Shown in pieces: positions 10,081 to 21,639 of a DNA stretch of 64,000 nt. Made by a program: the position numbers and the translations under genes. The stretch spans positions 24,926,563-24,990,562 of the forward strand of contig CP141145.1 in assembly GCA_035235625.1 (NCBI GenBank), read 5' to 3'. The notes under the pieces are model-generated. The model saw only the letters and a program-made list of their open reading frames with translations, made no database searches and was not told the DNA's origin. Within the stretch, counting starts at the first letter, position 1; the number at the start of each line of letters is the position of its first letter. The DNA is from Saururus chinensis. Lineage: Eukaryota > Streptophyta > Magnoliopsida > Piperales > Saururaceae.

Positions 10081-12330
10081 GAGCCCCGGCTCTAAGGACG
10101 AGAGTAGGGGAATTTAATTTTAATTTGTTTGAATTTTTTATTATATATTATGTTTTAAAAATATAACAACAAAATAAAATAAATGGTAAAAGTGACATAC
10201 TCATATGCGTCGCAAATATTTAGGCTATTAGGGATGTATATTCCTATGCATCCATACATTTTATTTTATTATATTTTTATTATTTTTAATAGTATAATAT
10301 ATAATAAAAAAATCCCAACAAGTTAAAATTAAATTCGTATCCACTCTATCTCTCTCTTTCTCTCTCCCAGTCTCTCTTATCACTCTTATCTCTCTCTCCT
10401 AGCTCTTCCCCTCTCTCTCCTCTCGTATCTCTCTCTTTCTTCCTCCCTCCCTCTCTCTCTCCATCCTTGTCCTGAGGAGGAGATGGAAGAGAATAGGGGA
10501 ATTTAATTTTAATTTTTTGAGATATATATTATATATTATATTTTAAAAATAAATAAAATAAAATATATTAGTAATGTATAGGATTATGTGATACTAATAC
10601 TTAAGGTGTTTGCAACGTATATAAGTACGTGTCAGTAATACGCATCTTCCTCTGCATTGCTAATATATTTTTTTACTATTATTATTTTAAAAATATAAAA
10701 TTAAAAAATTAAAATTAAAATTAAATTCTCATGTTATCTCCCCTCCACTTCCCATCAGAGTCCCGCGATGCTCCCGCTCGGCCCATTTTGATCCGTGTCA
10801 ATTTTTTTATTTTCACATCTACTCTTTCATTCTCTCTCTGTTTATCTCCCTCTCTCTTCTCTCTTCTCTCTCTCTCCCTCTCCCTCTTCTCTCTCTCTTC
10901 TCCTCCCTCTCTCCTCTCATTTTCTCTCCTCTTTCCACTCTCTCTCTCTCCTCTCTTATCTTTCTCCCTCCCTCCCTCCCCCCCTCCCTCTCTCTCTCTC
11001 TTCTCCTCACTCCTCCCTCTCTGTTTATCCTCTCATGCTTTCTCCTATCAATTCTCTCTCTCCTCTCTTGTTTCTCTCTCCCTTCTTCCCTTTCTCTCTC
11101 TCACGCGTGTTGAGCCTTGGCTCTAATGAGGAGAGGTGAGAGAGTAGTTGTATTTAATTTTATTATTAATTTTTTAAAAAATTTTGTTATATATTATTTT
11201 TTAAAAGTAATACAAGTAAAATATATTAGGTACACATAAGAATAATCATCGCTAGTACCTTTCGCATAGGATTATGCATCGCTCATACCTAAAAATATGC
11301 ATTACTAATACCCAAGGTATTAGCGATGCATATTCCTATGTATCACTAATACATTTTATTTGATTTTATTTTTTATTATTTTTAAAAAATAATATATAAT
11401 AACAAATTTTTAAAAAATTAAAATTAAACTCTCATGCTCTCTCCCCTTTCCTCCTCCTCCTGGAATTCAGCAACCCTCCCACTTGCCCTCCATGACGAAT
11501 TTCATGCATTTGCATATGCTCTGTCTCTCTCTCTCTCTCTCTTCTCTTTCTCTATTTGTGTGTCTCCCTCTCTTCTCTTTCTCTCCCTCTTCCCTCTCTC
11601 TTTCTCTCTCTCTTCTCCACTCTTCTCTTACTCTCTCTCCTCTCTTATCTCTCCCTCCCTCCCTCCCTCTCTCTCCTCTCTTTCACACGCGTCAACATGA
11701 GCCCCGGCTTTGAGGAGGAGAGGGAGAAGAGTAAGAGAATTTAATTTTGATTTTTTGAAAAAAATTATATATTATATTTTTAAAGTAATAAAATAAAATA
11801 TATTAGTGATGCATAAACTATGCATCACTAATACCCATCGTCCTGCCGACGCATGTGTCTGAATTGCTGATACCTAGGGTATTGGCAACATATATTTCTA
11901 TGTTTCATTAATACCTTTTTTTTATTTTTTTTAAAATATAACATATTATAAAAAAATTAAAAAATTAAATTAAATTCTCATGCTCTCTTCCCTCTCCTCC
12001 TCCTCCCACCGGAGTCTAGCAACCCTCCCGTTCACCCTATTTTCAACTGTGTCGAATTTCTTACATTCGCGTATACTCTGTCTCTCTCTTCTCTTTTTCT
12101 CTGTGTCTCCCTGCTCTCTATCTCACGCGAGTTAGTGTGAGCCCCGGCTCTGAGGAGGAGAGGGGAGAGAATATGGGAATTTAGTTTAAATTTTTTAGGA
12201 TTTTTTACCATATATTATATTTTGAAAATAATAAAACAAAATGTATTGGCACCGAAAGGATATGGGTTGCAAATACGTAAGATATTTTTGATGCATATTA
12301 GTATGCATCACAAATAGTTCCATTTTTTTA
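10081..12330. repeat. Five-unit tandem array in the right arm of the CACTA-like element
   Basis: Each unit has the order GAGCCCCGGCTCTGAGGAGG (or a variant), TTTAATTTT, a TATTATATTTT / AATAAAATAAAATATATT block, a TTAGTGATGCAT / ATGCATCACTAATAC pair, then a long CTCTCTCC tract. Anchor copies begin near 10081, 10468, 11111, 11699 and 12139, so spacing varies from about 390 to 640 bp. At 11801-11833 the pair forms a 15-bp perfect inverted repeat (TATTAGTGATGCATA and its complement, 3-nt loop). No coding potential beyond low-complexity frames. Confidence 0.72.
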
Positions 12331-12477
12331 AATACCTTGTACTAATTGTGATGTTTTTTTAAAAATCGTCACAAATAGTTGTTTTTTGCTACTCTTACTT
12401 AAACGTAGCAAAAAGTTGTTTTTAGCTACACTTTTTATTACGTCTCATACTACTATTTGTTGTAGTGTAGCCTTCAC

Positions 12478-12800
12478 GTCAATCAATGAACCATTGTGCA
12501 CTGACGCTCAATCATTCTTTCACATCAATCGCTTCTAGTCTTGTGAGCAATCAATTGCTACAAATGCTGATCAATCGCCCAACTCTCAGCTCTGTTTCCC
12601 AATGTAATGAAAGCAAATGCCAATTGATCGCCCATGATCGCGATAAAATGCCCATCACCTTGGCTTTGTTTTCAACACGAGAAATTTGGGTGCCGATTGA
12701 TCGCCTTGATAGCTATTGAACTCCTCAAAGATCTTATGCTTTTGTGAATGGGGGCCAATCAATCGCTCTGAAGCAGCGATCAAATCGCCCTGCCTGATTT
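12478..12800. repeat. Cluster of GATCAATCG-type motifs in the copia LTR
   Basis: Variants of (C)CGATTGATCGCC / GATCAATCGCCC occur near 12570, 12618, 12692, 12760 and 12778, some as inverted pairs. The same core is clustered in the LTR-like regions at 14655-14754 and 19632-19735. Confidence 0.55.
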
Positions 12801-14654
12801 TATCTTCAATAGCTCATAATCTCCCACTTGGAAGACTAATCGGACTTCACCTTCCTCCAAAAAATCTCCCACTTGAAGTGAACAATATGTTTCCTACAAA
12901 ACAATATAAATATGTAATCATCATTGGTGTGTAGAAGACCAATGGAGGTTGAGCAAAGGCACAACTTCTCCATCCTTACCACCTTGGTAAGCATATCTGT
13001 CATGTTGTCGTTTGTATGAATATTCTCAAGAGACAACTTCTCCTCCTCCACCAACTCTCTTATACAGTGGTACTTGATGTTAATATGCTTCATTTTGGCA
13101 AAAAATGCACAATTTCAGGCTAATGCATTAGCACTATTATTATCACAATATGGAATACACTTCTTTTGTGTCATCCCAAGTTCCTTAAGGAAAACTTTCA
13201 ACCACAATAATTGTTTGCTAGCCTCAGTTACTACAATATATTCTTGTAACACCCGGGTTGAGATCCAACCCAAATTGAGGTTCCAAAAACACAAAGTACG
13301 GGTTTCAAATTTTAAAATATATAAACCAGGAGTGACGATGGCTAAGTGTGTGAGCGTTAATGTTTTTATACGCACCATGAAAATTAAGTGCTCCATCGTG
13401 CATAGGCCAAAAAAAAACATAATTATATAACTAATTTGGATCAGGCCAATGTTGTCGTTCCATTGTTGCCTATGTATGTATTAAATAATATCTACAATGT
13501 TATCCAATACAATCGGATCTGAACGTAGTTCTACCTAATAGCTAATATATAAGGACCCTCATCTTTAAACCGGTTTTTAGTTTTCTTTAATTGTGAGTTA
13601 TCGTGAGATTAACGTGTTTTCTGATCTTATTCGGTGATTTCGTAAAATAAATAGAGTTTGTGATGGTTTTAACCAAAATTAACTTCAATATTAGTGGTTT
13701 TAAGTGATTTTAGACCAAATGTAAATTTTTGGGATTTTTCGGAATTTTTACTATTTTCCCAAAAATTAGGGTTTTGGTGGGACCCCTGTGGGCCCCACCC
13801 CCACCGTCGAAAATTTTATTTTTGGGTCAAATGAACTTAGACATATACTTAAGGTCATACAAAAATTTTCAGAATTTTATTAGGCTTAATTAGTGCTTAA
13901 ATTTGCAAAATACCCACTTTTAGCCTACTTTTCATATTTACACCCCAAAACTTACCTATGCATACCCCAACCCTTATTATAAAAGGGAAAACCTGAGTCA
14001 TTTCCATTTTTGGGAATAGGCTAAGGAAGGAGGGCTGGCCTAATCCCCACTTAGGCCCAAATTAGAAGCCGATTAAGGTAAGCTTACTCTAGTTTAGCAC
14101 TAATCCATGGCTTTCTTCTTAATTTCTTCTAAATCTACCATTTTCCCCTTGATTCAATTCGTTTTTGACCATCAAAAGCTACTGATTTGTGTTTTACTAC
14201 AAACCCTAACATTCAAATTTTGATTTTTACTACCAATAAGCCCTAGATCTAAGATTTAATTAGGGATTTCTTGAGTAAATCGATTTCTATTAGGGTTTAA
14301 TTCAAACTCATTGTGTTTTCAAGGATTTCAAGAAGGGTGACTCTTCAATCCCAGCTTAATCAAGTGCTGAGGTAATGGGTCTTCAAAATCTCTGTTTATC
14401 CATGGTAAAACTCTCCATTTTTAGCTTATTTCGAAATGGTTTGCTTGATTTAGTGTGTTAATGGTAAGATTAGAAAATGGAGTTATTTAATCCCAATTTC
14501 TTAGGGTTTTGCATTATTATGGTTTAGTTTGATATTCTGGAAGTCAAGGGGGACTTTTGATGATGATTAGGGTGTTAGATGTGGATTTGAAGTGTTATCT
14601 ATGGTGTTTCGGTTTGGATTTGCGAAAGAAAGAAGATGACCGTTCTGCTGTGTT

Positions 14655-14754
14655 GGCGATCGATCGGCCCTGCAGGGCGATCAATCGGCTGAACTGTAAA
14701 TTTTAAATTTTTGCGTGTAACCGATCGAACGGCCTGAGGGGCGATCGATCGGCT
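14655..14754. repeat. Two GATCGATCGG dyad pairs within the long LTR
   Basis: GGCGATCGATCGGCC...GGCGATCAATCGGC (14655-14688) is followed after about 30 nt by CCGATCGAACGG...GGCGATCGATCGGC (14720-14753). Each half-site is itself near-palindromic. The arrangement matches that at 19632-19735. Confidence 0.7.
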
Positions 14755-16002
14755 ACACAGAAAATTGTATGTGGTGCATATGATGTCTATTTTGATGATT
14801 TCACTTTAGCTTGCCAATTTTATATGAATGTGGAGTATTTTAAGCTATGTTAGGCTACTGGAAATGTATGCTATTGAGTTTATGGAGTTGAGATATATGC
14901 TTAGAGATGGTGGAATGACTTATGTTTTTGTGGCATGATGTTGGAATCGTTATCTTGAAATTATGAATGGTTGTTTCCCTTTAGTTAAGCATATTTTCAG
15001 TAGGTTTACAATTATTATTGGACTGATTTGTCATGATAGATTATGGTTAGTGGTGTGTGAATGTTGGTGAATGCCATGACTCAATGATGAAATGAGTGAT
15101 GTTATATGTGTTTAGCCTTTGTGGTTGAGTTTTGAATCTAGCTATGATTTCAACGATTCTTCTCCTATGATTTCCGCTGAAATTCATGTTTAGATGGAAA
15201 TTCACATGTGTAGTGTGGTAGTGAGTTTAATTTCAAGAACGATGGCATGTATTATGTGAAATGCTTCTACTAGATACACACACACACATGTGGGGTTGCA
15301 TGATGATGTTGAAGCTTAATATTGTGATTATGAATGATGCATTGGGGGCTGGTGAGAGCACTTATCATGGATTAGGATTCATGTATGCTTTGCCCACGCA
15401 TGTACCATGCTGCACGCATCATGAAAATGGATTTCCAAGTGAGGCTTCATCGTGATTAATCGAATTTGACCGATTGGATGCAATGTGATGGAATTGTGTG
15501 CCGAGTTTATCGGTCGTGGATTAATCGCAAGTTGATTGGTCCGAAAGGACATATTTTGATTTGAAGTTCCTGTGTGGAACGAGTGCACTCCCCGGGTTGA
15601 GTCTAATTAAATGGAATGATGTGGGGACGAGTTGTGTACTTGTCTTGCGGATTGTGAGAATGTTATCATGTGTGTCATCTGGACCCTGAGAATCCAGTGT
15701 GGTATGCCATGTGCACCCCGCTACCACGTGTTCTAGGGTTCTCTGTGTGAGAACTCGGGCTCTTCTCTCCGCAGGAGATGTCCCTAGGCGAACACCCCTG
15801 CTCTAGATTCTTTGTGTGAGAATGGGACATCCTTGGCCAGGATCGTCCAGGGCGAGCAGTATTAGGGATTGACAACCCCAATCTTTCTTGAATTCTTGTA
15901 TAGAATTTTGGACCATGACACGCCTTTGTGGCCTTGTCTAAGCTCCCGTCTGTGTGACTTTAATGTGTGATTACTCCTTGATGGAGGTTGATTGTGATGA
16001 CA

Positions 16003-16222
16003 TTATGCATGTGGGAATATGTATGTTAGAGATACATCCATGCATGTTGATTTTGATGTAATGCATGTGGGAATATGAATGTTAGAGATACATCCATGCA
16101 TGTTGATTTTGATATTATGCATGTGGGAATATGTATGTTTGAGATACATCCATGCAGTTTGATTTGATACTATGCATGTGGGAATATGTATGTTAGAGAT
16201 ACATCCATGCAGGTTGAATTAT
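16003..16222. repeat. Tandem repeat, four copies of 55-56 bp
   Basis: ATGCATGTGGGAATATG recurs at 16005, 16061, 16117 and 16172, each followed by TTAGAGATACATCCATGCA or a one-base variant. Copies are over 90% alike by eye, so the array is recent compared with its surroundings. It lies inside the LTR-like block. Confidence 0.9.
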
Positions 16223-16850
16223 GCATTATGATGCAGTTTTTAAGTGATCTGAATATGTGATCAGAAAAATGATACACCTTGTACATCGTTGATTTGAAAG
16301 ATTATATCGCCATGCTATCGTATTTTCGATGTTGTTAATGATATTAAAACCATTGCTGAGTTTGTTAAACTCACCCCTCTTTTTGTGTTTTGATTTGGGG
16401 CTGCGTGGTGCGACACGCAGACAGACAGGATTGCCTCTTTGAGGAAAGGTCAGAGATAGCTTGGGTGTGATGATGGAGATCGTTGTGTGACTTACTTTCG
16501 TTTATTTCATGTTTTATGTTAAAACCTTTGTGTAGGGTTCTTGTTTTGGATTTATGTCATATTTTACAGTTGTGATGCTTATGACTTATTTTGAGCCGGT
16601 GTGGGCTTTACTTAACTAAGCTTGTGGGTTTGAGATTGTTGTTTACTTTGTGATAAGCAACACCTTTTTCTTCCCTTTTATTTACTCTTGCTCAAAGGAT
16701 TGTGCGCACTCCGTGTTTCTGTTAATCGCCCGTGGTTAAGGTTAAGTCTTCTGCTAGAATCGTTTCTCAATCTTCACTTCGTTGCCCTCGCGCCCTTGAC
16801 CGGCCCTTGGACCGGGTTCGGCTCGGGTCGGGCATCGCCGGGGCGTGACA

Positions 16851-17339
16851 GACATGCATAAGGCAGTACAAAATTATATATGTTAAAATACATATATCCT
16901 TATGTTTGAATAAATTATTCGAAGTCAAATATAAATCTCAAAAATCATCAAAGTTAAATGGAAGCTAACAAATCAGCAGAATCACACATCTTACCCTTTT
17001 ACCAAGCAGAGCAAAATACATTAGAGCATATTAGATCATATCAGATCACATCATATTATATTATATTAAATCTCATCCAACCATATCAAATCAGATCAAA
17101 ACATAGCATTTCAAAGAAAATCTCATCAAAGCAATTCCAATCACACCGGATCAAAGCAAAGTCGATCACATCAGATCAAAGCATAACATATATCTTAATT
17201 ACTACATACATTCATATAATTATATATTAAATTAGGAGATAAAAAACATTTACTCCCATGTAGTTTCGGAAGTAGCAGCATTGAAAGTTGCTCATTCCTT
17301 CAAGGCATCCTCTCTTTCAAGTCCAAAGAAGGTGGATAG
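16851..17339. other. AT-rich stretch with ATCAAA/ATCAGATC motifs, no gene
   Basis: Repetitive short words (CATATCAGATC, ATCAAAGCA) suggest a decayed simple repeat. The 90-codon open frame over 16958-17230 is a translation of these words and has no known domain. Confidence 0.45.
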
Positions 17340-17710
17340 AGCCTCCTCTTACTCTAGAACATTTATCTCATTCCACCTCAAAGCAATAGATAGACACTCA
17401 TCTATCCCATGGCTCTTCTCACTATTTATGCCAAAATATGATAAACATAGCCTCCCCTTACCTAGAGACATATTTCTCTTTGCACACTATAAAGCAGTAG
17501 ACATATCATTACTTGGAGACACATTTCACTTTCCACAGACATAGGTGTCAGATAGACCCTCCCCTTACCCAGAGACACTTTATATTTCCTGCGCTTATAG
17601 GTGGTAGAAAGAACTTCCCCTTCCCCGGAGACACTTATCTCTGATTGTGTAAATAGATAACAAATAAAACTTCCCCTTACCCGAAAATATTTCACACTTT
17701 CTATTCCTAA
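17340..17710. repeat. Degenerate tandem repeat of about 55-70 bp
   Basis: A core CCTCCCCTTACC(C/T)AGAGACA recurs with variations near 17345, 17451, 17558, 17609 and 17683, plus a weaker copy near 17512, each followed by a pyrimidine-rich segment (TATTTC..., CATTTCACTTTCC...). Copies differ at many sites, so the array is old. Confidence 0.65.
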
Positions 17711-19454
17711 CTATTACCTTTTCATACCCATGTAAGCGAGTACGTTTGCAGCTATTGAAATTCCACTCCAACAAAGCCAAGTAACATTTGGATTGCTTAC
17801 TTTATACAAATGGAGTAGTTTTGTATGAATATTTCAATTAAGGGCGGCCGTAGAATATATATTTCTAATGTGTACAGAGCATCATGATTTGTCTGATTAA
17901 GATCCTACAACTGCACTCATGTAGAATTGAGCCATGGATATTGTAATAGAGACATGGATATTACCCTTGCAGCAAAGCCATGGAAATTGCCTTCCGGCAG
18001 ACAAAATTGAAATTTGCGACATTAGTTGTGGTCCCGGGAGGACATTTCTGTGGTCCTAAATTAGACACAACTAGCTACACAACGTGCAATACCAAATTGT
18101 TTGACTTGCAAAGATTGATATGCTTATTGGGAAAGGTTTTAATGAAAACAATGTTTGACTTGCATTGACTGGTTTACTTATTGAGTCTCACCCTTTTTTT
18201 GGCATATATTTCACCTCAACCTATTGAAAGACAAGCGCGAGGACTTCAACTATTTGACGAAAATAATTGAACCGACGATGCTTGCCATGAATAGACGTAA
18301 GGAAGATTTTGTGAGTGTGAATGCACCCTGTTTTTGTTTTGATAATAGACTGAATGCGCACCTTACGTTCTTAAATTACCCGTAGAATCAATGCACAGCT
18401 GAATCATAGAATAGGTGTCAACCTGATCTACTGTGTGTATTTTAATTCATTGAAACAAATAGTTGAACCAACCCCAATGCCATTATATTAGACCATCCAA
18501 GATTAAGGACATTTTGGATATGCGTTCTCATCTAAAAATTTTGTTAGAAGTGGGTATTAGATTTAATGGGTTAAGCTCATATCATTACAATGGGCATGAT
18601 ATTTATGTGGGTCAAGCTCATATTACTAATGTGAGTCAAGCTCATATGGTAAAGAGAGAGCTCAAGCCCACTTTGTATTTAATGAGAAAAACACATGTGA
18701 ATTAGCTAAAGAAGTGAATAGTCCTACATTGCCTAGAAGAATGAGATATTATTTGTATATAAGGCACAAGTTTGGTCTTTCAAGTTAGGCCCTTAGTCCA
18801 ACTCACTTTTGTGGGGGAGAGACATGTTGGACCCATGCATCTAGGTGGGGCTAACATGTACGCCACCACCCCCACCATCCAGCCGGCCAACTCGGTTCAC
18901 ACGCGCTGCGGATCGGGTTGGGTCAACAAGATAATATTTTTAGAACAAATTCATTTGGTTTTGTTTTCTCTTAACCCAACTTCATTTAGTTTGATTTTAT
19001 ATTTATTTCATTTGGTTTTCTATTAACCAAAATGGGTCTGGTTTTCTTTTCACTAAAGAATGTGTCCATTAACGGATGGACGCATCTGTTTGAATGGGAA
19101 GGGGTATCTTCAACGAGATTTCCTATAAAATCATTGAAAATAATTTCTGCAAGAATCCAATTCTAGATTTCTGTCTATTTTCCTTTCTTTGAGAGCATAC
19201 ATACTGTCGTTCGCTGTATATACTAATAAGTATGAAATCTATATCTATTTTATATGCCTTTTTACCTTATTTGCTAGTATAGATTAGGTTAATTTAGAGT
19301 TAATTATGGATTATTTAGATTAAGATAGATATTAGTATTTTAGTTTAATTATTAATGATTTTGTAGTTATTAGTTGTTTAGACATGTATTTAAATCAAGT
19401 TAAAATTTTAATTACATTATACATGTCTGAAGTATGATATTTTATGTTTTGTAG
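17711..19454. other. Degraded repeat-like DNA, possible old LTR
   Basis: No host gene seen. The stretch about 18560-19200 has LTR-like traits (tandem GTCAAGCTCATAT words, a TATATAAGG box near 18758, GC-richer leader), but no ends or target repeats could be fixed. Open frames are short and featureless. Confidence 0.35.
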
Positions 19455-20650
19455 GTAAAGTGCGCTTATCGAAGTACTTGGACGATGTTTGAAATACTTA
19501 AAAATAGTCTTCACATGCTTTAAAGTAATTTGGACAACTTTTTGGAGTTATAAACAAGTTGGAAACTAATATGGACACGAAGGAAAGCTTAATGAACAGA
19601 ATATGAACTGTCCAGGAAAACAGAAACACTATAGCCGATCGAACGGGGTCACTTACTGATCGATCGGGATAACATGAATTCAGATGAAAATACAGTGTAG
19701 CCGATCAATCGGGCATGCAGGGCGATCGATCGGCATAACGTGCAGTTTCCTTGTTTGACCCAAATTCCAATCCTTTTCATATTGGACTTCTTCCTACGGA
19801 TCTTATGCCTATAAAAAGACATATTTGGCTTAAAATTGGAGGATTCCAATAGATTTTATAAGGAGAAAAAGGAAGAAGAAGATGGAAGAGAACTTAAAGC
19901 TTTCAATGGAGATTCAAGTGCTTTCTTCTACAATGGAAGGCTAGACTTTTCTTTTACTTAGGAGTTGATGAAGCTATAGATAAGTTTCAGTTTCTTTTCT
20001 TTTTAATTTAGATCTTAGTTGTGAATGATGACAATTGTATGATATGGATTTCTTTTTTAATGGAAGAGCTTTTCATGTTTATTCAAATCTATATTGATTT
20101 ATTGTCTTGTAGATGATAGATTGATGTAGTTTTGATATTTGCATCGATTCTAATTTCTGTGATTTAGATGAGATGGTCATACAATAGTTTTAATGTTCAG
20201 ATAATTAATAACTTGGATGAGTTATACTAAGATTAGACGGGTCATGCCTATAGCTAGTTTAGTGTAGATGATCCGTGCTATTGTCGAAGATAGTTCATGC
20301 CATGGAAGTTAATTAATTATTCTTTTTGAAGTAATTCTAGCTTGTAGCTGAGAATACTTATTCATATTCATACTAGATTTAGATTAAAAGTTAAGGAATT
20401 GTTATGCTTCTATAGTGGATTCAATTTCCTAAGTAAATTCCATCAAATTAATCTCTTGCTTTTAAACTAGTTGATTTCTTTCTTTTACTTAATTTAAGTT
20501 TAAGTTTATTTTAGTTTTTAATCAGCAAATTCCTCTTTAGATTTAGTGATAATTCATCCGTCCCTGAGGTTCGACAACCCTTAAATACTTATCCTAGTAC
20601 AATTACCTTGTACACTTACAAAAGGTTTAATTATAAACGATCATACACTG
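19455..20650 (+). mobile_element. LTR-like region of a gypsy-type element, fragment
   Basis: A TATA box (CTATAAAAAGAC, about 19811), followed by a GAAGAAGAAGATGGAAGAG leader, and a distal CGTCCCTGAGGTTCGACAACC block (about 20560) of the kind found near the ends of Athila/Tat-type LTRs, support a + strand LTR. Both ends are uncertain and no domains follow, so it is a fossil fragment. It contains the GATCGATCGG dyad pairs at 19632-19735. Confidence 0.4.
19632..19735. repeat. Two GATCGATCGG dyad pairs in the LTR-like region
   Basis: GCCGATCGAACGGGG...GATCGATCGGG (19634-19668), a spacer of about 30 nt, then GCCGATCAATCGGGC...GGGCGATCGATCGGC (19700-19734). The layout repeats that at 14655-14754, although the surrounding LTR sequences look unrelated. 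Confidence 0.7.
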
Positions 20651-21179
20651 TGTTGGAGGTGCTCCTACATTACCTGGTTGATCATCTTATACTAGGTGGC
20701 AGACACCCAAGAGTCCTAAGCACTGTTAAGGTGGGCAAATTCTGTTTGAAGGACAGAGCAATTTGCTTGATTCAATCATAATACGAGAATAACAATCTTA
20801 AGACAGAATTACTATTCTATGTGCACTTTTTTTGAAAATTTACTGCTCTATGCAAAATTTTTGAAATATTAATGTTTTGTTCATAAATTTTTTCAAAAAA
20901 TTACTATGCTATATGTAATTTTTGAATTTAACTGTGTTATGTAATTTTTGAATTTTTACTGTGTGTAATATTTCGAACTTTACAATTCTATAAATAATTT
21001 TTTGGAACTCGCCTAGGTGTAAATTTTTGAACTTTAATAAGTTATATGTAATTTCTTAAAATTTACTACGCTGCGTGCAATTTTAAAAAAAAAATTTGTG
21101 ATATTTTTTTATTTGTTGACTCTGAGATAATCTTCTATTCATTGGAAAAGAAATTGCTATTGAGGGTACCATCTTGACT
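20651..21179. other. AT-rich spacer with repeated AATTTTTGAA words
   Basis: Around 20820-21080 short variants of TGTGTAATTTTTGAATTTTACT repeat about eight times, a very degenerate minisatellite. No gene seen. It may be the untranslated leader of the copia gag fragment that follows. Confidence 0.4.
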
Positions 21180-21510
21180 TCAGTTTTTATTCACATACCG
21201 ATTAATGCTCCTATTCAAATTAAAGGGGGAAAACCAGAAAAGTTTAGTGGTGCAGATTTCAAAAGATGTTGTTCTATCTTACCACACTGAATCTAGTCTA
21301 ATTTCTTCAAGAGGAAGTACCCGTTCTTACTAAGAAGAAACGAGAAGACAAAACAACTGTTATGGCAGTAGATTCATGGAAATATACGGATTTCTTATGA
21401 TGTAACTACATCCTTATTGGTTGAACAACATATTATATCATGTGTACTATTCGATGAAAAGTGTTAAAGCACTGTGGGAGTCATTAGACAAGAAAATGAC
21501 AAACCTCTCA
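21180..21510 (+). mobile_element. Ty1/copia gag fragment
   Basis: The + strand reads KPEKFSGADFKR, then sequence matching the copia gag (UBN2/Retrotran_gag) pattern in which a tryptophan-containing motif is followed by ELWESLDKK-like code (here near 21470). It is broken and short; no other domain of the element follows. A fossil. Confidence 0.6.
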
Positions 21511-21639
21511 ATTAACTCACAACTATTTTATGGTACAAAAAGACAAAAAAAACATACTTCCTCTAGTTTATTTTGAAAAATCAAATGAAACTATTAATTT
21601 AGGATAGTATTTTTTTTTACTATGATTCCAATGCTCCCT

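Larger units (their letters stand above)
7094..12470. mobile_element. Non-autonomous CACTA-like (En/Spm) DNA transposon
   Basis: The left end reads CATTACAAGAAAAAAAACTA and the right end, on the complement, reads CACTACAACAAATAGTAG, the family signature, with three extra bases (CTA) outside it. CCT occurs on both sides (7091-7093 and 12471-12473), fitting the 3-bp target duplication of the superfamily. Subterminal regions carry many short copies of TTAGTGAC / GTCACTAA and GATGCAT. There is no transposase; the open frames inside are low-complexity Ser/Leu-rich translations of CT tracts. The left arm is rich in G and A on this strand, the right arm in C and T. A hAT element (9031-9843) is nested within. 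Confidence 0.72.
6797..13246 (-). mobile_element. Ty1/copia relic: RNase H end plus 3' LTR, split by a CACTA-like insertion
   Basis: A fossil on the - strand. The segment 12940-13246 encodes the end of copia pol: the RNase H stretch EYIVVTEASKQLLWLKVFL, then the ENIHTNDNMTDMLTK motif typical of the copia RNase H terminus. An LTR-like region follows at about 12470-12870 and continues at about 6797-7090, ending in leader-like sequence rich in AGAGAGAGA. The LTR parts are separated by the element 7094-12470. The upstream end of pol is cut off where the LTR-like block 13245-16850 begins. Most of the element (gag, protease, integrase, RT) is absent. Exact LTR ends are uncertain. Confidence 0.7.
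13245..16850 (+). mobile_element. Long solo LTR-like block, probably Ty3/gypsy
   Basis: It begins TGTAACACCCGGG and ends CCGGGGCGTGACA, imperfect inverted ends with the TG...CA signature of LTRs, a terminal form common in long gypsy LTRs of plants. A TATA box (TTATAAAAGGG, about 13978) some 730 bp in fits a + strand U3/R boundary. No internal protein domains follow on either side, so I read it as a solo LTR about 3.6 kb long. Flanking 5-mers (ATTCT and GACAT) do not match, and the copia RNase H frame stops at its left edge, so the junction may be recombinant. It contains a four-copy tandem repeat at 16003-16222. Confidence 0.55.

Noticed and set aside
9754-11744. Several open frames of 76-131 codons rich in Ser and Leu
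   Set aside because: They translate CT-rich simple sequence, overlap in three frames and have no domain; products of composition.
16003-16222. CRISPR-like array
   Set aside because: Direct tandem units without unique spacers, inside a plant LTR; no bacterial context.
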